From: JBEVNR01 sp040507985
Lineage (GTDB): Bacteria > Pseudomonadota > Alphaproteobacteria > Rickettsiales > UBA6187
Direction: 5' to 3'
Assembly: GCA_040507985.1 (NCBI GenBank)
Contig: JBEVNR010000002.1
Location: forward strand, 62,001 to 126,000
Length of the DNA stretch: 64,000 nucleotides
Under the pieces are notes generated by a model. The model ran no database searches. It saw only the letters and a program-made list of their open reading frames with translations, and was not told where the DNA came from. The position numbers and the translations under genes are program-made. Positions 40,173 to 49,240 of this stretch are shown here, piece by piece. Positions within the stretch are counted from its first letter, which is position 1; each line of letters starts with the position of its first letter.

Positions 40173-42608
40173 ATGATGGACGCGTTTCCCGGCACGGCGT
40201 TATCCCTGCAACTGCTTCCGCTGATCGGCGCGACCGGGGCGGCGATAGGCTACCTGCTTTTTTTCTTCTGGAAGCGCAAGCTGATCAAAAGCACCAATTT
40301 CCAATGGCAGGAAATGATTCTCCGCACCGCCCACGGCGGCTATTACGTGTGGGATGCGGGGCGCGAACGGGAAGATTTCTCGATCAATCTCGTCAATATC
40401 TTCCGGCTGCGCGACGACCAGCAAAACTTTAAGGAGTTCTCCTGTTTTTTTGAAACCGACAAAGAGGCGTTCCAACGCGCCTTCGATAAGCTGGTGGACG
40501 GATCGCGCCAGCGTTTCACCTATAACATGATGGCGAACATTTGTGGCAACAAGCGGAATTTTTTATGTTCCGGCTATCGGGTCGAGAATCGGGACTATAA
40601 ATTCCAAGGCGTGATTTTGTGGTTTTTCGACGTCACCGAATACATGCTCAAAATGAACGAGATGCGGGAAGACATGCAACGCAGCCGCCGCGAGCGTCGC
40701 CACTTAAACGACATTTTGAACAATATCCCCGTTCCCATATGGCAGCGAGACGGCGATTTTCACGTGCGATATTGCAACCTTGCTTATAGCCGCTACGTGG
40801 ACGAGGACGACAAACATCGGGCCATTCCCGAAATCGCCCCCGTCCTGACGAAAGACGTCGTCGAGGCGGTGCGGTCGGAGCGTCCGTTCGACAAGGAGCA
40901 CTATCTGGTCGAGGGAGGCGAGCGGAAGTTGCTGCATATTTACGAAATTCCGGTGCATCAAGGCGGAGCGTCGGTCGGGTACGCCGTAGACGTAAGCGAC
41001 ACGCAATATTTACGCAAACAGATAGAGGCGCACGTGTCGGCGCACGAAGACTTGCTGGAAAGCTCCTCCAGCGCCATGGCGATCTACGGAAAAGACACGC
41101 GCCTCATGCATTATAACCAGGCGTTCGTGCGCATGTTCGGATTGTCGGTCGAGTTTTTAGACTCCGCTCCCGCCTATTCCGAAGTATTGGAAAAATTGCG
41201 GGGATTGCGTCGCCTTCCGGAACAGAAGGACTTCGCCGCCTTCCGCAAGGAGCAAGTCGGGTTGTTTAACCGTAATCTCAAAGAGCCGGCCAACGAATTC
41301 TTCCACTTGCCGGATGGGCGCTCGCTGCGGGTGATCGTGATTTCGCATGCGCTGGGCGGGTTATTGTTCGTGTATGAAGACTTAACCGACAGTTTGCGCA
41401 TCCAGTCGTCCTACAATAAATTGGCGGCGGTGCAGAAAGCGACGCTCGATTACTTGAAGGAAGGGATATTGCTGATCGGGTCGGACGGACGCGTAACCTT
41501 GTTTAATCCTCGGTTCCAAGAAATATTTCCGGGCACCGACGCATTTTTAGCGGAGCGTCCCCACGTGCGGGAATTGCTGGAAAAAACCCGCAACTCTTAC
41601 GAAAACGTGGGGAGTTGGGCGGTTTTCCGCGACGGATTCATTGAAAAATCCACCGGGCGCAACCATGCCTCGCTCATGCAAGAGATAGACGGGCGCATTT
41701 ATAACGTGAGCTTCATTCCCCTGCCGGACGGTCAGGTGTTGGCGTCGTTTCTCGAAGTGACCGCCGCCGCCATGACCGAGCGCATGTTGCACGAAAGAAA
41801 CAAGGCCCTGGAAGAGGCGGACAAGCTGAAAAACGATTTCCTCTCCACCATCTCTTACGATTTACGCACGCCGCTTACGTCGATCATCGGGTTTTCCGAC
41901 GCGCTGAAAGAGGAATATTTCGGCGGACTCGCCCCCGGCCAACGCGGTTACGTCAGGGACATTTACGGAGCCGCCAACCAGCTTTTAGCGATGATCAACA
42001 ACATCATCGACGTGGCGCGCATTCGCGCCGGGAAATTCGAGTTGCAATGCTCCTCGTTTAAGACGTCGCATCTTATCGCCTCGGTCATGCGCATGGCGGA
42101 CGGCGTCGCCAAGGAAAAAGGCGTCAGGCTCGCGCAGCTATCGACGCTTCCGCGCCGGGCCGAAATGTTTGCGGATATATCGCGCCTGGAGCAATTATTG
42201 TTTTACGTCACGCATCGCGCCGTCGTCGGGTGCGGATTCGGCGGCGCGGAATTAACCCTATGCGCCGACCTTCACCGTAAGGACGGGCGCGACGGCGTAG
42301 AATTTAGCGTGCGCATGGCGTCGCAAGACGGCGGCGCCGACGTGCGGTCGGTGCGGGAATTTATTTACGGCTCCCCAAGCGGAGAGCGGATCGCCGTCAG
42401 GGGAGCGGATAAAAACGAATTCGGCGCGTTTCTGGTGCGCGACATCGTCGAGCGCCACGGCGGCCTATTGCATTCCGCCGACGCCTTGCGCGACGACAGG
42501 GTGTTTGCCTGCATCGTTCCCCAAAGGGCCGACATTTGCGCGGGGGAAAAAGACTCTTCGCCGACTGATGCCGCTTCTTCCTTAAACAACGCAACCAAAA
42601 GGCGATAA
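40173..42608 (+). CDS. divL: DivL-like PAS-domain kinase with Tyr in place of His
   Basis: An 811-residue signalling protein. An N-terminal membrane anchor (LLPLIGATGAAIGYLLFFFW, about 14-33) precedes several PAS-like domains (about 60-480). The dimerisation/phosphoacceptor domain reads DFLSTISYDLRTPLTSIIGF. The usual SHELRTPL His is Tyr562, the hallmark of DivL, where Caulobacter DivL has Tyr550. The ATPase domain is degenerate: the N-box (RLEQLLFYVTHRAV) lacks the key Asn and no DTG/GLGL boxes are seen. DivL relays DivK status to the CckA kinase and so controls CtrA. The 3' end overlaps folP by 27 bases, convergently. Confidence 0.88.
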   Translation: MMDAFPGTALSLQLLPLIGATGAAIGYLLFFFWKRKLIKSTNFQWQEMILRTAHGGYYVWDAGREREDFSINLVNIFRLRDDQQNFKEFSCFFETDKEAFQRAFDKLVDGSRQRFTYNMMANICGNKRNFLCSGYRVENRDYKFQGVILWFFDVTEYMLKMNEMREDMQRSRRERRHLNDILNNIPVPIWQRDGDFHVRYCNLAYSRYVDEDDKHRAIPEIAPVLTKDVVEAVRSERPFDKEHYLVEGGERKLLHIYEIPVHQGGASVGYAVDVSDTQYLRKQIEAHVSAHEDLLESSSSAMAIYGKDTRLMHYNQAFVRMFGLSVEFLDSAPAYSEVLEKLRGLRRLPEQKDFAAFRKEQVGLFNRNLKEPANEFFHLPDGRSLRVIVISHALGGLLFVYEDLTDSLRIQSSYNKLAAVQKATLDYLKEGILLIGSDGRVTLFNPRFQEIFPGTDAFLAERPHVRELLEKTRNSYENVGSWAVFRDGFIEKSTGRNHASLMQEIDGRIYNVSFIPLPDGQVLASFLEVTAAAMTERMLHERNKALEEADKLKNDFLSTISYDLRTPLTSIIGFSDALKEEYFGGLAPGQRGYVRDIYGAANQLLAMINNIIDVARIRAGKFELQCSSFKTSHLIASVMRMADGVAKEKGVRLAQLSTLPRRAEMFADISRLEQLLFYVTHRAVVGCGFGGAELTLCADLHRKDGRDGVEFSVRMASQDGGADVRSVREFIYGSPSGERIAVRGADKNEFGAFLVRDIVERHGGLLHSADALRDDRVFACIVPQRADICAGEKDSSPTDAASSLNNATKRR

Positions 42609-43382
42609 TGCGCGCATGGCGTGTCTATGCATCGCCACGTTATGCACGCGCACGAAATCGGCTGCGCAATTTTTATATAAACGTAGCGATAGGGCCAGCG
42701 TCGCGGCGTCTTTTTCGGCGACGTCTCCCGAGGCAACGCCCAAAAACGATTTGCGCGAATGCCCGATGAGCAACGGAACGCCGGAATGTTTTTTTAACGT
42801 TGCCGCTCGCTCGACGATCGTTGCGCTTTGCGCGGCCGTTTTGCCGAATCCAACGCCCGGGTCAAAGACGAGCCGAGACGGATCGACGTCCATCCGCGCA
42901 AAATACCGCAATTTATCGTCGCGCCATGTTTTTAACGTCTCAATGACGTCACATCCCTCCGGCATGTGTCGCGCTTTGTCGGCCGGAACGCCCATATTAT
43001 GCATAAAGACATAGCGCGTCTCCGGACGTGCGGCGACGGCGCGCACGATGCGTTCGTCGGCGCCTCCCGAGACGTCGTTAATATAGTCCGCGCCGCATTC
43101 CAGCCCTAACGTGACGGAGGCATAGCGATAACTGTCCAACGATAGGGCCACGCCCCGCGCTCGGCACAGGGCGACCGCCGGCGCAAGAACGGGCGACAAG
43201 CGCGCCATTTCTTCCTCGTCGCTTAGGGGGGATGCGCCCGGACGCGTGGATTCGGCGCCGACGTCGATGACGTCCGCTCCCTCGTCGATAAGCGTTGCGA
43301 TTCTTTTTAACGCCGTATCGGCTTCAAGCCCGTCGCCGGAGAAAGAATCGGAGGTAAGGTTAACGACGCCGAAAATGCGCAT
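42582..43382 (-). CDS. folP: dihydropteroate synthase
   Basis: Joins p-aminobenzoate to the pterin pyrophosphate in folate synthesis; the sulfonamide target. The 266-residue TIM barrel shows MRIFGVVNLTSDSFSGDG, DEGADVIDVGAESTRPGASP, YINDVSGG, YVFMHNMG, LVFDPGVGFGKTAAQS, LLIGHSRKSFLG and a final RVHNVAMHRHAM, all pterin- and phosphate-binding elements. Length is normal. The start has no strong ribosome site. The end overlaps divL on the opposite strand by 27 bases. Confidence 0.95.
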   Translation of the reverse strand: MRIFGVVNLTSDSFSGDGLEADTALKRIATLIDEGADVIDVGAESTRPGASPLSDEEEMARLSPVLAPAVALCRARGVALSLDSYRYASVTLGLECGADYINDVSGGADERIVRAVAARPETRYVFMHNMGVPADKARHMPEGCDVIETLKTWRDDKLRYFARMDVDPSRLVFDPGVGFGKTAAQSATIVERAATLKKHSGVPLLIGHSRKSFLGVASGDVAEKDAATLALSLRLYKNCAADFVRVHNVAMHRHAMRALSPFGCVV

Positions 43383-43504
43383 AATGCAAATTATTCCATT
43401 AATTTTAGAGGTTTTTATACGTATGGCATATCGTTATTTCCGCGCCGGCGGGAATAGCGCACTTCGCAATCCTTTAACGAACGTTGAGCGTGGTTTTTAA
43501 AAAA

Positions 43505-43533
43505 CCGGATCCCCGGTTTCACGGGGATGACGG
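43505..43533. repeat. short palindromic repeat, copy A
   Basis: CCGGATCCCCGGTTTCACGG and following bases form a hairpin with stem ATCCCCG (43509-43515) / CGGGGAT (43522-43528). It resembles copy B at 50932-50959. The shared form is C(C/T)GGAT(C/T)CCCG-loop-CGGG(G/A)ATGACG, a dispersed palindrome class known from several alphaproteobacteria. Confidence 0.65.
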
Positions 43534-43560
43534 TCCGTTGTTATTCATTAAGGGAAAACA

Positions 43561-44100
43561 CTATATTATGTCGTTCGTTTTTTTCCTTACATGCGGGCGC
43601 CGCGAAAGCGTGACCTCCTCTCCCCATTCTTCGGCTATTTGCGCCTGTTTTTTTTCAAGCTTATACGATTTTTCTTCCGCCCGGGCGGTAAGGGCCAATA
43701 TCGTCAGTTGGGGAGCAAGCCAGACCAGCATCCACCCGACCGCAGCGAATCCGTAAATATACGCCCACGCGTGAATGTCGTCAAAAAAACCTTGGGCGAC
43801 GAGCGCCGGGTCATATTGCGTTCCTATGTCGAAAAGAAAAGGCAAAACCCCGACGACGTTGAACGCCGATACGGTTTTAGAGGCATGCTTTCCGCTTGAC
43901 CTGTCGATGAGCGAGGAAAGGATGGAAGGCAACATCGCGACGACTAAAAACGCGAAGGCAAAATACGAGGCGTCGGCGACCCAGACGACTAAGCCTACCA
44001 CAAAAAATTTTCCGGCCAGACTTAATTTTTTGACGCGTTTCCCGTGAGCACGGGAACCGCCCTCGGTTGCATTAGCGTCGACGGCGGTATTTTTTGCCAT
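43561..44100 (-). CDS. orphan multi-pass membrane protein
   Basis: A 179-residue inner-membrane protein I cannot assign. Three or four hydrophobic segments: about 30-45 and 46-66 (SYFAFAFLVVAMLPSILSSL), 77-92 and 111-137 (AWAYIYGFAAVGWMLVWLAP). The C-terminal 40 residues are charged and helical and end in Lys/Arg. The N-terminus is polar. It starts 20 bases after the purC stop on the same strand, so it may be read from the purC transcript. No catalytic motif is visible. Confidence 0.65.
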   Translation of the reverse strand: MAKNTAVDANATEGGSRAHGKRVKKLSLAGKFFVVGLVVWVADASYFAFAFLVVAMLPSILSSLIDRSSGKHASKTVSAFNVVGVLPFLFDIGTQYDPALVAQGFFDDIHAWAYIYGFAAVGWMLVWLAPQLTILALTARAEEKSYKLEKKQAQIAEEWGEEVTLSRRPHVRKKTNDII

Positions 44101-44119
44101 TGTCGCGTTTCGCTAGCCC

Positions 44120-44899
44120 CTATTCGTCGTCTCCCGAAGAAGAAGCGGCGGTAAGGGAACGCTCATCCACGATAATGCCTAGGCGCGCCGCCACTTTAGC
44201 GTAAGCTTCGATCAATCCGCCTTTTTCTTCGCGAAAGCGATCTTTGTCCAAGCTGTCTCCGCCCGCGTCCATGTCCCATAGTCGACAAGAATCCGGACTA
44301 ATTTCGTCCGCCAAAATCAATTCGGGAAGCTCTTCGTTGTCGCATCGCCCAAATTCGATCTTGAAATCGACCAACGTAATGCGTAATCCGGAAAATAATC
44401 CCGTCAGTACGTCGTTAATGCGCATGGCCATGCTGCGCATTAGCTCGACCTCAAAATTATCGGCGATATCCAGCGCGTAAATATGGTCTTCCGTGACGAG
44501 GGGATCGCCCAGTTCGTCGTTCTTAAAGCAAAACTCCACGATCGGCATGGATAATTTTTTGCCGCGCTCGACGCCCAGGCGCTTGCAAAAACTGCCGGCC
44601 GCATAATTGCGCACGATCACTTCGAGCGGAATGACCTCGAGCTTCCTGACCAACTGCTCGCGCATGTTGAGCGACTTAACGAAGTGGGTGGGAATGCCCG
44701 CCTGATGCAGACATAGCATAATGCGTTCGGAAATGCGGTTGTTCAATATGCCTTTGCCGGGAATGACGGCCATCTTCGCCTTGTTAAAAGCCGTGGCGTC
44801 GTCCTTAAAATATTGAATCAACGTATCGGGCGTGGAACCTTCGTACAGAATCTTCGCTTTGCCTTCATAGAGTTTTTTGCGATTACGCTTGCCGCTCAT
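44120..44899 (-). CDS. purC: phosphoribosylaminoimidazole-succinocarboxamide synthase
   Basis: Adds aspartate to CAIR to give SAICAR in purine synthesis. From the ATG at 44899 the protein has 259 residues; a further ATG at 44929 would add ten but lacks a ribosome site, while AAGGG precedes 44899. Motifs: RKKLYEGKAKILYEG, YFKDDATAFN, GKGILNNRISERIM, EVIVRNYAAGSFCKRLG, NDELGDPLVTEDHI and the late LVDFKIEFGR, DEISPDSCRLWD and SLDKDRFR, covering ATP and substrate sites. All are intact. It is followed by a small membrane-protein gene on the same strand. Confidence 0.95.
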   Translation of the reverse strand: MSGKRNRKKLYEGKAKILYEGSTPDTLIQYFKDDATAFNKAKMAVIPGKGILNNRISERIMLCLHQAGIPTHFVKSLNMREQLVRKLEVIPLEVIVRNYAAGSFCKRLGVERGKKLSMPIVEFCFKNDELGDPLVTEDHIYALDIADNFEVELMRSMAMRINDVLTGLFSGLRITLVDFKIEFGRCDNEELPELILADEISPDSCRLWDMDAGGDSLDKDRFREEKGGLIEAYAKVAARLGIIVDERSLTAASSSGDDE

Positions 44900-45179
44900 G
44901 GATCTGCGCGCCCTTAAGAATGTTGTCATGGGGGAATCCCGAATTAAGGTTAGACGAAGAAAACGTCGCGCCCGGTTTTGCCGCGATCCTCACCTTTATT
45001 TATAACTACCGGAAATGAACGTAAATAGCAATGAGCGCGTTATATTTTATGTATTGCTCGCTTTGTTTTTTTTTGCCAAGGGCGGGCAGCGGCAAATTCT
45101 TTAAAAAAAATACACAACCCCTATTACCGAACCTGCGGTAACGTGCGATACGCCGATAAGAATTTTCGTCGTCAAGGAT

Positions 45180-46010
45180 TTATTGGAAGCGAGAAGGCGA
45201 AACGAGGGTGGCGGAGTTACCTTGCCATATTTCTTCTCTGGCATTAGCAACAATTCCGTCATAGTCGGAAGAGAGGGAAGCGGGAGCTTTCCCTTTGGGG
45301 TTAACGCCTTGCGGGTTATGCGGAGCATCCTCCAAAGCGTGCCATGGCTGGGCGCCGTAGCCGCCATCGCTCGGCGGAAGAGACGGGGGAATGTGTGGAG
45401 CGGAAGTACTCCGAAAATTTCCATTAGTTGGATCTTTCCGAAAGATAACATCGCCATTCGGCATCTTGCATGCACCGAACTCTTGAGCTACGAAAAGATT
45501 ATTATTAGCTATTACCAAGTTTGTTCCGGCGTTTGCTATATCTGTTGCACGTTGCCACCCTGACATTTTCTCTTTATGAAGATCTTCTTGGATTTTGCGT
45601 TCTTGTTCACGCTCCATCCGTGCTTTTTCCTCTTCCTCTTTTTCCTTCCTTTCCGTATAACGTCTCTTCCAACAGCAACAGAAGGGCAATCGTCCTTTTC
45701 TGCCAAGCGTAAAATGGACAAGCAAGACAAGGCCAATGAGTACGGAAGGAATGCCCAACCCAAGGCCGACTTTCAGGATTATCTCCCAAATATCGCCGTT
45801 CTGGGAAGAAGATGAGGCGGCGTTAGCGGAGGGAGGAGGGTCGGAAGAGCTATAATAATTTACGTCCGAAGATTGTGCGGAGGGAGCGGCCATCGCCGGA
45901 GGCAATCCGCCGATAGGGGTGGCGAGAAGCGGCTTTGCCGAAACTTCTAACGTAATTTGCGTTATGATCACGACGATCACGCGCAAAAGACAAAAAGGAT
46001 CGCGCGCCAT
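45180..46010 (-). CDS. orphan single-pass protein with cytoplasmic coiled coil
   Basis: 276 residues, unrecognised. A signal-like N-terminus (LLRVIVVIITQITLEVSA, about 8-25) leads to a short Pro/Ser-rich outer region. One strong transmembrane segment (about 74-102, GIPSVLIGLVLLVHFTLG) follows, then a CCCWKRR cluster at the membrane face and a very charged coiled coil (ERKEKEEEEKARMEREQERK, about 119-150). A Pro/Gly-rich tail ends the protein. The layout is that of a type I receptor-like protein and is unusual for a bacterium. No partner gene is adjacent. A TATAAT on the minus strand at 46114-46119 may serve as the -10, but no good -35 is present. Confidence 0.65.
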   Translation of the reverse strand: MARDPFCLLRVIVVIITQITLEVSAKPLLATPIGGLPPAMAAPSAQSSDVNYYSSSDPPPSANAASSSSQNGDIWEIILKVGLGLGIPSVLIGLVLLVHFTLGRKGRLPFCCCWKRRYTERKEKEEEEKARMEREQERKIQEDLHKEKMSGWQRATDIANAGTNLVIANNNLFVAQEFGACKMPNGDVIFRKDPTNGNFRSTSAPHIPPSLPPSDGGYGAQPWHALEDAPHNPQGVNPKGKAPASLSSDYDGIVANAREEIWQGNSATLVSPSRFQ

Positions 46011-46204
46011 GGCAGGTAAATGAGGTCCAAGAGACTAGGTAAAACTCTCTATAACCGCTGAAAATACGGTAAGCGAAACAGTGCGTGCGTATATTTATCG
46101 AAAGGGTAGAGAGATTATACCGGAGTTGTAAAAAAAATCCGGTTTTTTTTAAAAGACAAAACAACCGTTCAAAAATTTAAAAAAGACGAGAATCGACCGG
46201 CGAT

Positions 46205-47005
46205 TCACGAGAGACGAGCGAAAAAGCTTAAAAACATATTGACATAACACAAACAGACAAAGGCTTTAAGAACCGCATATAGAAACGTTGTGACGGCCAT
46301 CAAGATTTTTTCAACCGTCGTCGCCATGCTGCGCATAAAAATCGCCGCGACGAATATGTTCAATCCGAAAGACGCGGTGATAAATATAAAAAATATGAAC
46401 ATGAAAATCCATTTCCGGAAAAAATGACGTATCATATGACGTATCTTAGGTTTTCCGGAAGGATGGGAGAAAGTTGCGCAAGAGTCTTTTCGAGCATTTT
46501 GACTCGCGCCTACATCCGGGAAATCAATGGCGGCGCTCGATTTTTTAAAGATACCACAACATGTCTTAGGATTTTCGGAATCATAGGAGGCGCTGTTAGC
46601 AAGAGTGGCGAAGGAATTTTTTCTCGCGTTTTGATTTGCGCCGGCCTGACGAACAAATGCTTTCGATCCCATACGTATCCCGAAGCAAGTAACGTACAGC
46701 CACATTGCCATATCGACGCCAAGCAGGCAAGTCGCACCTAAAAGCGCTCGACGAAACTTGGAATGAAGGGAGAGAAATTTTTTCTCTTCCTCATTCGGGG
46801 AAGCGGAAGAAAAAGGTTTAAAAACCGTGACTGCGGCAAAATTCTTCGGAAAGCGCCCGCGCATTCCCGACAAAAATTTTTCCTCGACGTAGAAGACGAA
46901 ACCAAGAGTAAATAAATGAAGAAAAATATCCGCCCATATGCCTAACGTCAACAAAGGATACGTATAGCCTTTTCCGACTCCTCTAAGTTTGCTGAAAATG
47001 GACAT
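46205..47005 (-). CDS. orphan membrane protein with internal repeat
   Basis: 266 residues, unrecognised. Hydrophobic segments at about 15-40, 88-109, 198-225 and 235-262 suggest four membrane passes. The loop between the second and third carries a repeated motif, GANQNARKNSFAT (122-134) and GASQNARKDSCAT (166-178), 44 residues apart, each followed by a Lys/Pro segment. The loop is rich in Ser, Asn and Cys. It lies on the same strand as the previous orphan, 194 bases upstream of it. Function is unknown. Confidence 0.65.
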   Translation of the reverse strand: MSIFSKLRGVGKGYTYPLLTLGIWADIFLHLFTLGFVFYVEEKFLSGMRGRFPKNFAAVTVFKPFSSASPNEEEKKFLSLHSKFRRALLGATCLLGVDMAMWLYVTCFGIRMGSKAFVRQAGANQNARKNSFATLANSASYDSENPKTCCGIFKKSSAAIDFPDVGASQNARKDSCATFSHPSGKPKIRHMIRHFFRKWIFMFIFFIFITASFGLNIFVAAIFMRSMATTVEKILMAVTTFLYAVLKAFVCLCYVNMFLSFFARLS

Positions 47006-47205
47006 TTTCTAAAAAGGAACGTACTAACGTGTAGACGTCAAATCGTTAGCCTATAGCGAGGCATACAACTAGATGCCCTACATGGATTGACGTTTATGTT
47101 TATAAATTTATTCGGCACATATGTCCATATATATATTTCCTTGCGAAATAACGACGCTATAATAATTTTTTGCGCTAATAGGCGCGAACGTAAATATCAA
47201 GCATT

Positions 47206-47859
47206 ATGTCTGCTCTATCGTCACCTTCGCTTATGGACGGCGCACGTTACGCGCGGCGGGTGCGGCGCATGAAATTATGGCTGGCGACGTTCGCCTGTAG
47301 CGGCGTGTTGGCGTTGTCTTTCTACGTCTTTTTCACTTCCGGCGCCAAGAACGGGATGCTTGTCGCCCCGTCCGAGCCGCCGCGCTTGACGGCGCCCCAT
47401 TTTCGCGGCGTGGACGATTTAGGGCATCCGTTCGACTTGCGCGCCAAGGCCGCCTTATGGAAGGACGGGGAAGAGGTCGAGCTTGACGCCCCCCAGGCTG
47501 AAGCGGCGTACGGCGACAAGGGATCGCTGCGGCTACGGGCCGATAAGGGATTATACGAAACAAAAAGCAAGCGGTTGTTTTTAGACGGAGAAGTGAAGGC
47601 GTTCGCCCAGTCGAACGCGCAAGGACTGCCGGAATTCATCGAAATACACGCGCGCGGCGTGGCGGCGGACTTGCCTTCCATGTTTGCGCAAAGCAACGAA
47701 CCGGTGGAGATTATCTCCGACGCCTTCACGCTGGAAGCCGCCGCCTTTACCGCCGACGGCAAAAAAAACGTCGCCGCGTTCACCGAAGGCGTGCGCTTGA
47801 TTTTACGCCCCAAAGCGTTTAAACAACGTCATATCAACATGAACATGCCGGAACGATGA
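47206..47859 (+). CDS. lptC: LPS export protein LptC
   Basis: Bitopic inner-membrane protein that passes lipopolysaccharide from the LptB2FG transporter to LptA. The 217 residues have one N-terminal membrane segment (about 25-46, LWLATFACSGVLALSFYVFF), then a periplasmic beta-jellyroll typical of the family (FRGVDDLGHPFDLRAKAALW ... GSLRLRADKGLYETKSKRLF ... GEVKAF). The family is weakly conserved, but the overlap with lptA by four bases (ATGA) settles the call. A TATAAT at 47158-47163 lies 48 bases upstream without a clear -35. Confidence 0.85.
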   Translation: MSALSSPSLMDGARYARRVRRMKLWLATFACSGVLALSFYVFFTSGAKNGMLVAPSEPPRLTAPHFRGVDDLGHPFDLRAKAALWKDGEEVELDAPQAEAAYGDKGSLRLRADKGLYETKSKRLFLDGEVKAFAQSNAQGLPEFIEIHARGVAADLPSMFAQSNEPVEIISDAFTLEAAAFTADGKKNVAAFTEGVRLILRPKAFKQRHINMNMPER

Positions 47860-48386
47860 TAATTCGCCTTTTTTTGCTGGTCGCTTTTGGGTTGTGTTCC
47901 GTATGGGTGCATAGCGCAGACGCGCAGTCCTTTCCCGCCGTCTCGTCCGACGCGCCGGTCGAAATAGAGGCCGACACGCTCGAAGTGCGCAAAAATGACG
48001 GCGTCGCGGTGTTTAAGGGCAACGTCAAAGCGCGGCAAGGCGCCGTGACGATGACGGGAAAATCGATGCGCGTTTATTACGACGCCGAAAGCCAAGGCGT
48101 CGACAAAGGTCCCTCCGGCATATCGCGCATCGAAATGGACGGCGAGGTGGTCGTCGACGCCGGCGCCGATACGGCGAAGGGCGACATCGCCGTCTACGAC
48201 GTCAAGGCGCAAACCGTCATCTTGCGCGGGAAGGAAATTGAAATCCATAGCGGCGAAAACGTGTTGAAAGGGAAAAAGCTCACCTACCATCTCGATACGG
48301 GCGTGAGCGTGATGGAAGGCAGCGCCGGCGCGGCCAAAGGGCGCGTGCACGGCGTGTTCGTGCCGGGATCGGAAAAAAAGAAATGA
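47856..48386 (+). CDS. lptA: LPS transport periplasmic protein LptA
   Basis: Forms the periplasmic bridge carrying lipopolysaccharide to the outer membrane. The 176 residues begin with a signal peptide (IIRLFLLVAFGLCSVWVHSA, cleaved near ADA-QS). The OstA/jellyroll domain follows: VEIEADTLEVRKNDGVAVFK, GNVKARQGAVTMTGKSMRVY, GEVVVDAGADTAKGDIAVYD and GENVLKGKKLTYHL. It overlaps lptC at its start, and its stop overlaps rsmI (ATGA), so lptC-lptA-rsmI-yraN form one tightly coupled operon. The usual lptB and rpoN genes do not follow here. Confidence 0.92.
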   Translation: MIIRLFLLVAFGLCSVWVHSADAQSFPAVSSDAPVEIEADTLEVRKNDGVAVFKGNVKARQGAVTMTGKSMRVYYDAESQGVDKGPSGISRIEMDGEVVVDAGADTAKGDIAVYDVKAQTVILRGKEIEIHSGENVLKGKKLTYHLDTGVSVMEGSAGAAKGRVHGVFVPGSEKKK

Positions 48387-49240
48387 GCGAATTTGCGCCC
48401 GGGCTATATGTCGTCGCCACCCCTATCGGCAATATGGGCGACGTGACGCTCCGCGCGATCGAGACGCTTTCGCGCGCGGACGTCGTCTATGCGGAAGACC
48501 CGCGCAGCGCCAAGAAGTTATTCGACCGCCACGCCATTGCGCCGAAACAATTATGGCGATACGACGACCATAGCGACGCGCGCGAGCGCGAGCGCATTTT
48601 GGAGCGGCTGGAGGCGCGAAGCGAGATTATTTGCCTCATCAGCGACGCCGGCACGCCGCTTATCGCCGATCCCGGCTTTAAGCTGGTGCGGGAAGCGCGG
48701 CGACGACATCTTCCCGTCCATCCCGTTCCGGGAGCGTCGGCCTTGACGGCCGGTTTAAGCGTGTCCGGATTGCCGACCGATAAATTTATGTTCGTCGGCT
48801 TCCTTCCCTCGAAAAAAGAGGCGAGGCGCAAGGCGCTGGCGGAATATGCTCCGCTGGACGCCACGCTCGTTTTTTACGAAAGCCCGCGCCGATTGGCTGA
48901 ATCGCTCGCCGACGCCGCAGACCTTTTAGGCGACCGGCAGGCATGCTTAATGCGGGAACTTACGAAAATACACGAAGAGGCGCTGGCGCTGACGCTCGCG
49001 GAGCTGCGGGACGCCGTCGCCTCGCGCGAAAAAATTTACGGCGAATGCATGGTGGCTGTCGCCGCGCCGAAAAAAGGCGCCGCGACGACTAACGAAGAAG
49101 CGGCGGAGGAGACGTTGCGCGGATTGCTCGCCCGCATGCGGGTGAAGGACGCCGTCGCGCTCGCGCAATCGCGTACCGGCATGGCGCCCAAAACTCTGTA
49201 CGCCATGGCGCTGGCGATTAAAGGGCGGGAAGACGCGTGA
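48383..49240 (+). CDS. rsmI: 16S rRNA (cytidine-1402-2'-O)-methyltransferase
   Basis: Methylates C1402 of 16S rRNA in the decoding centre. The 285-residue tetrapyrrole-methylase-fold enzyme shows GLYVVATPIGNMGDVTLRAI, YAEDPRSAKKLFDRHAI, CLISDAGTPLIADPGFKLVR, VPGASALTAGLSVSGLPTDK, FVGFLPSKKEARRKALAEY, FYESPRRLAESLADA and LMRELTKIHEEAL, the complete family pattern. The start overlaps lptA by four bases and the stop overlaps yraN by four. rsmI followed by yraN is a very common order. Confidence 0.95.
   Translation: MSEFAPGLYVVATPIGNMGDVTLRAIETLSRADVVYAEDPRSAKKLFDRHAIAPKQLWRYDDHSDARERERILERLEARSEIICLISDAGTPLIADPGFKLVREARRRHLPVHPVPGASALTAGLSVSGLPTDKFMFVGFLPSKKEARRKALAEYAPLDATLVFYESPRRLAESLADAADLLGDRQACLMRELTKIHEEALALTLAELRDAVASREKIYGECMVAVAAPKKGAATTNEEAAEETLRGLLARMRVKDAVALAQSRTGMAPKTLYAMALAIKGREDA

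Noticed and set aside
46120..46150. Terminator between orphan genes (CCGGA ... TCCGG then eight T)
   Set aside because: The T-run is on the plus strand, where no gene ends. On the minus strand the structure is a weak A/T-only hairpin.
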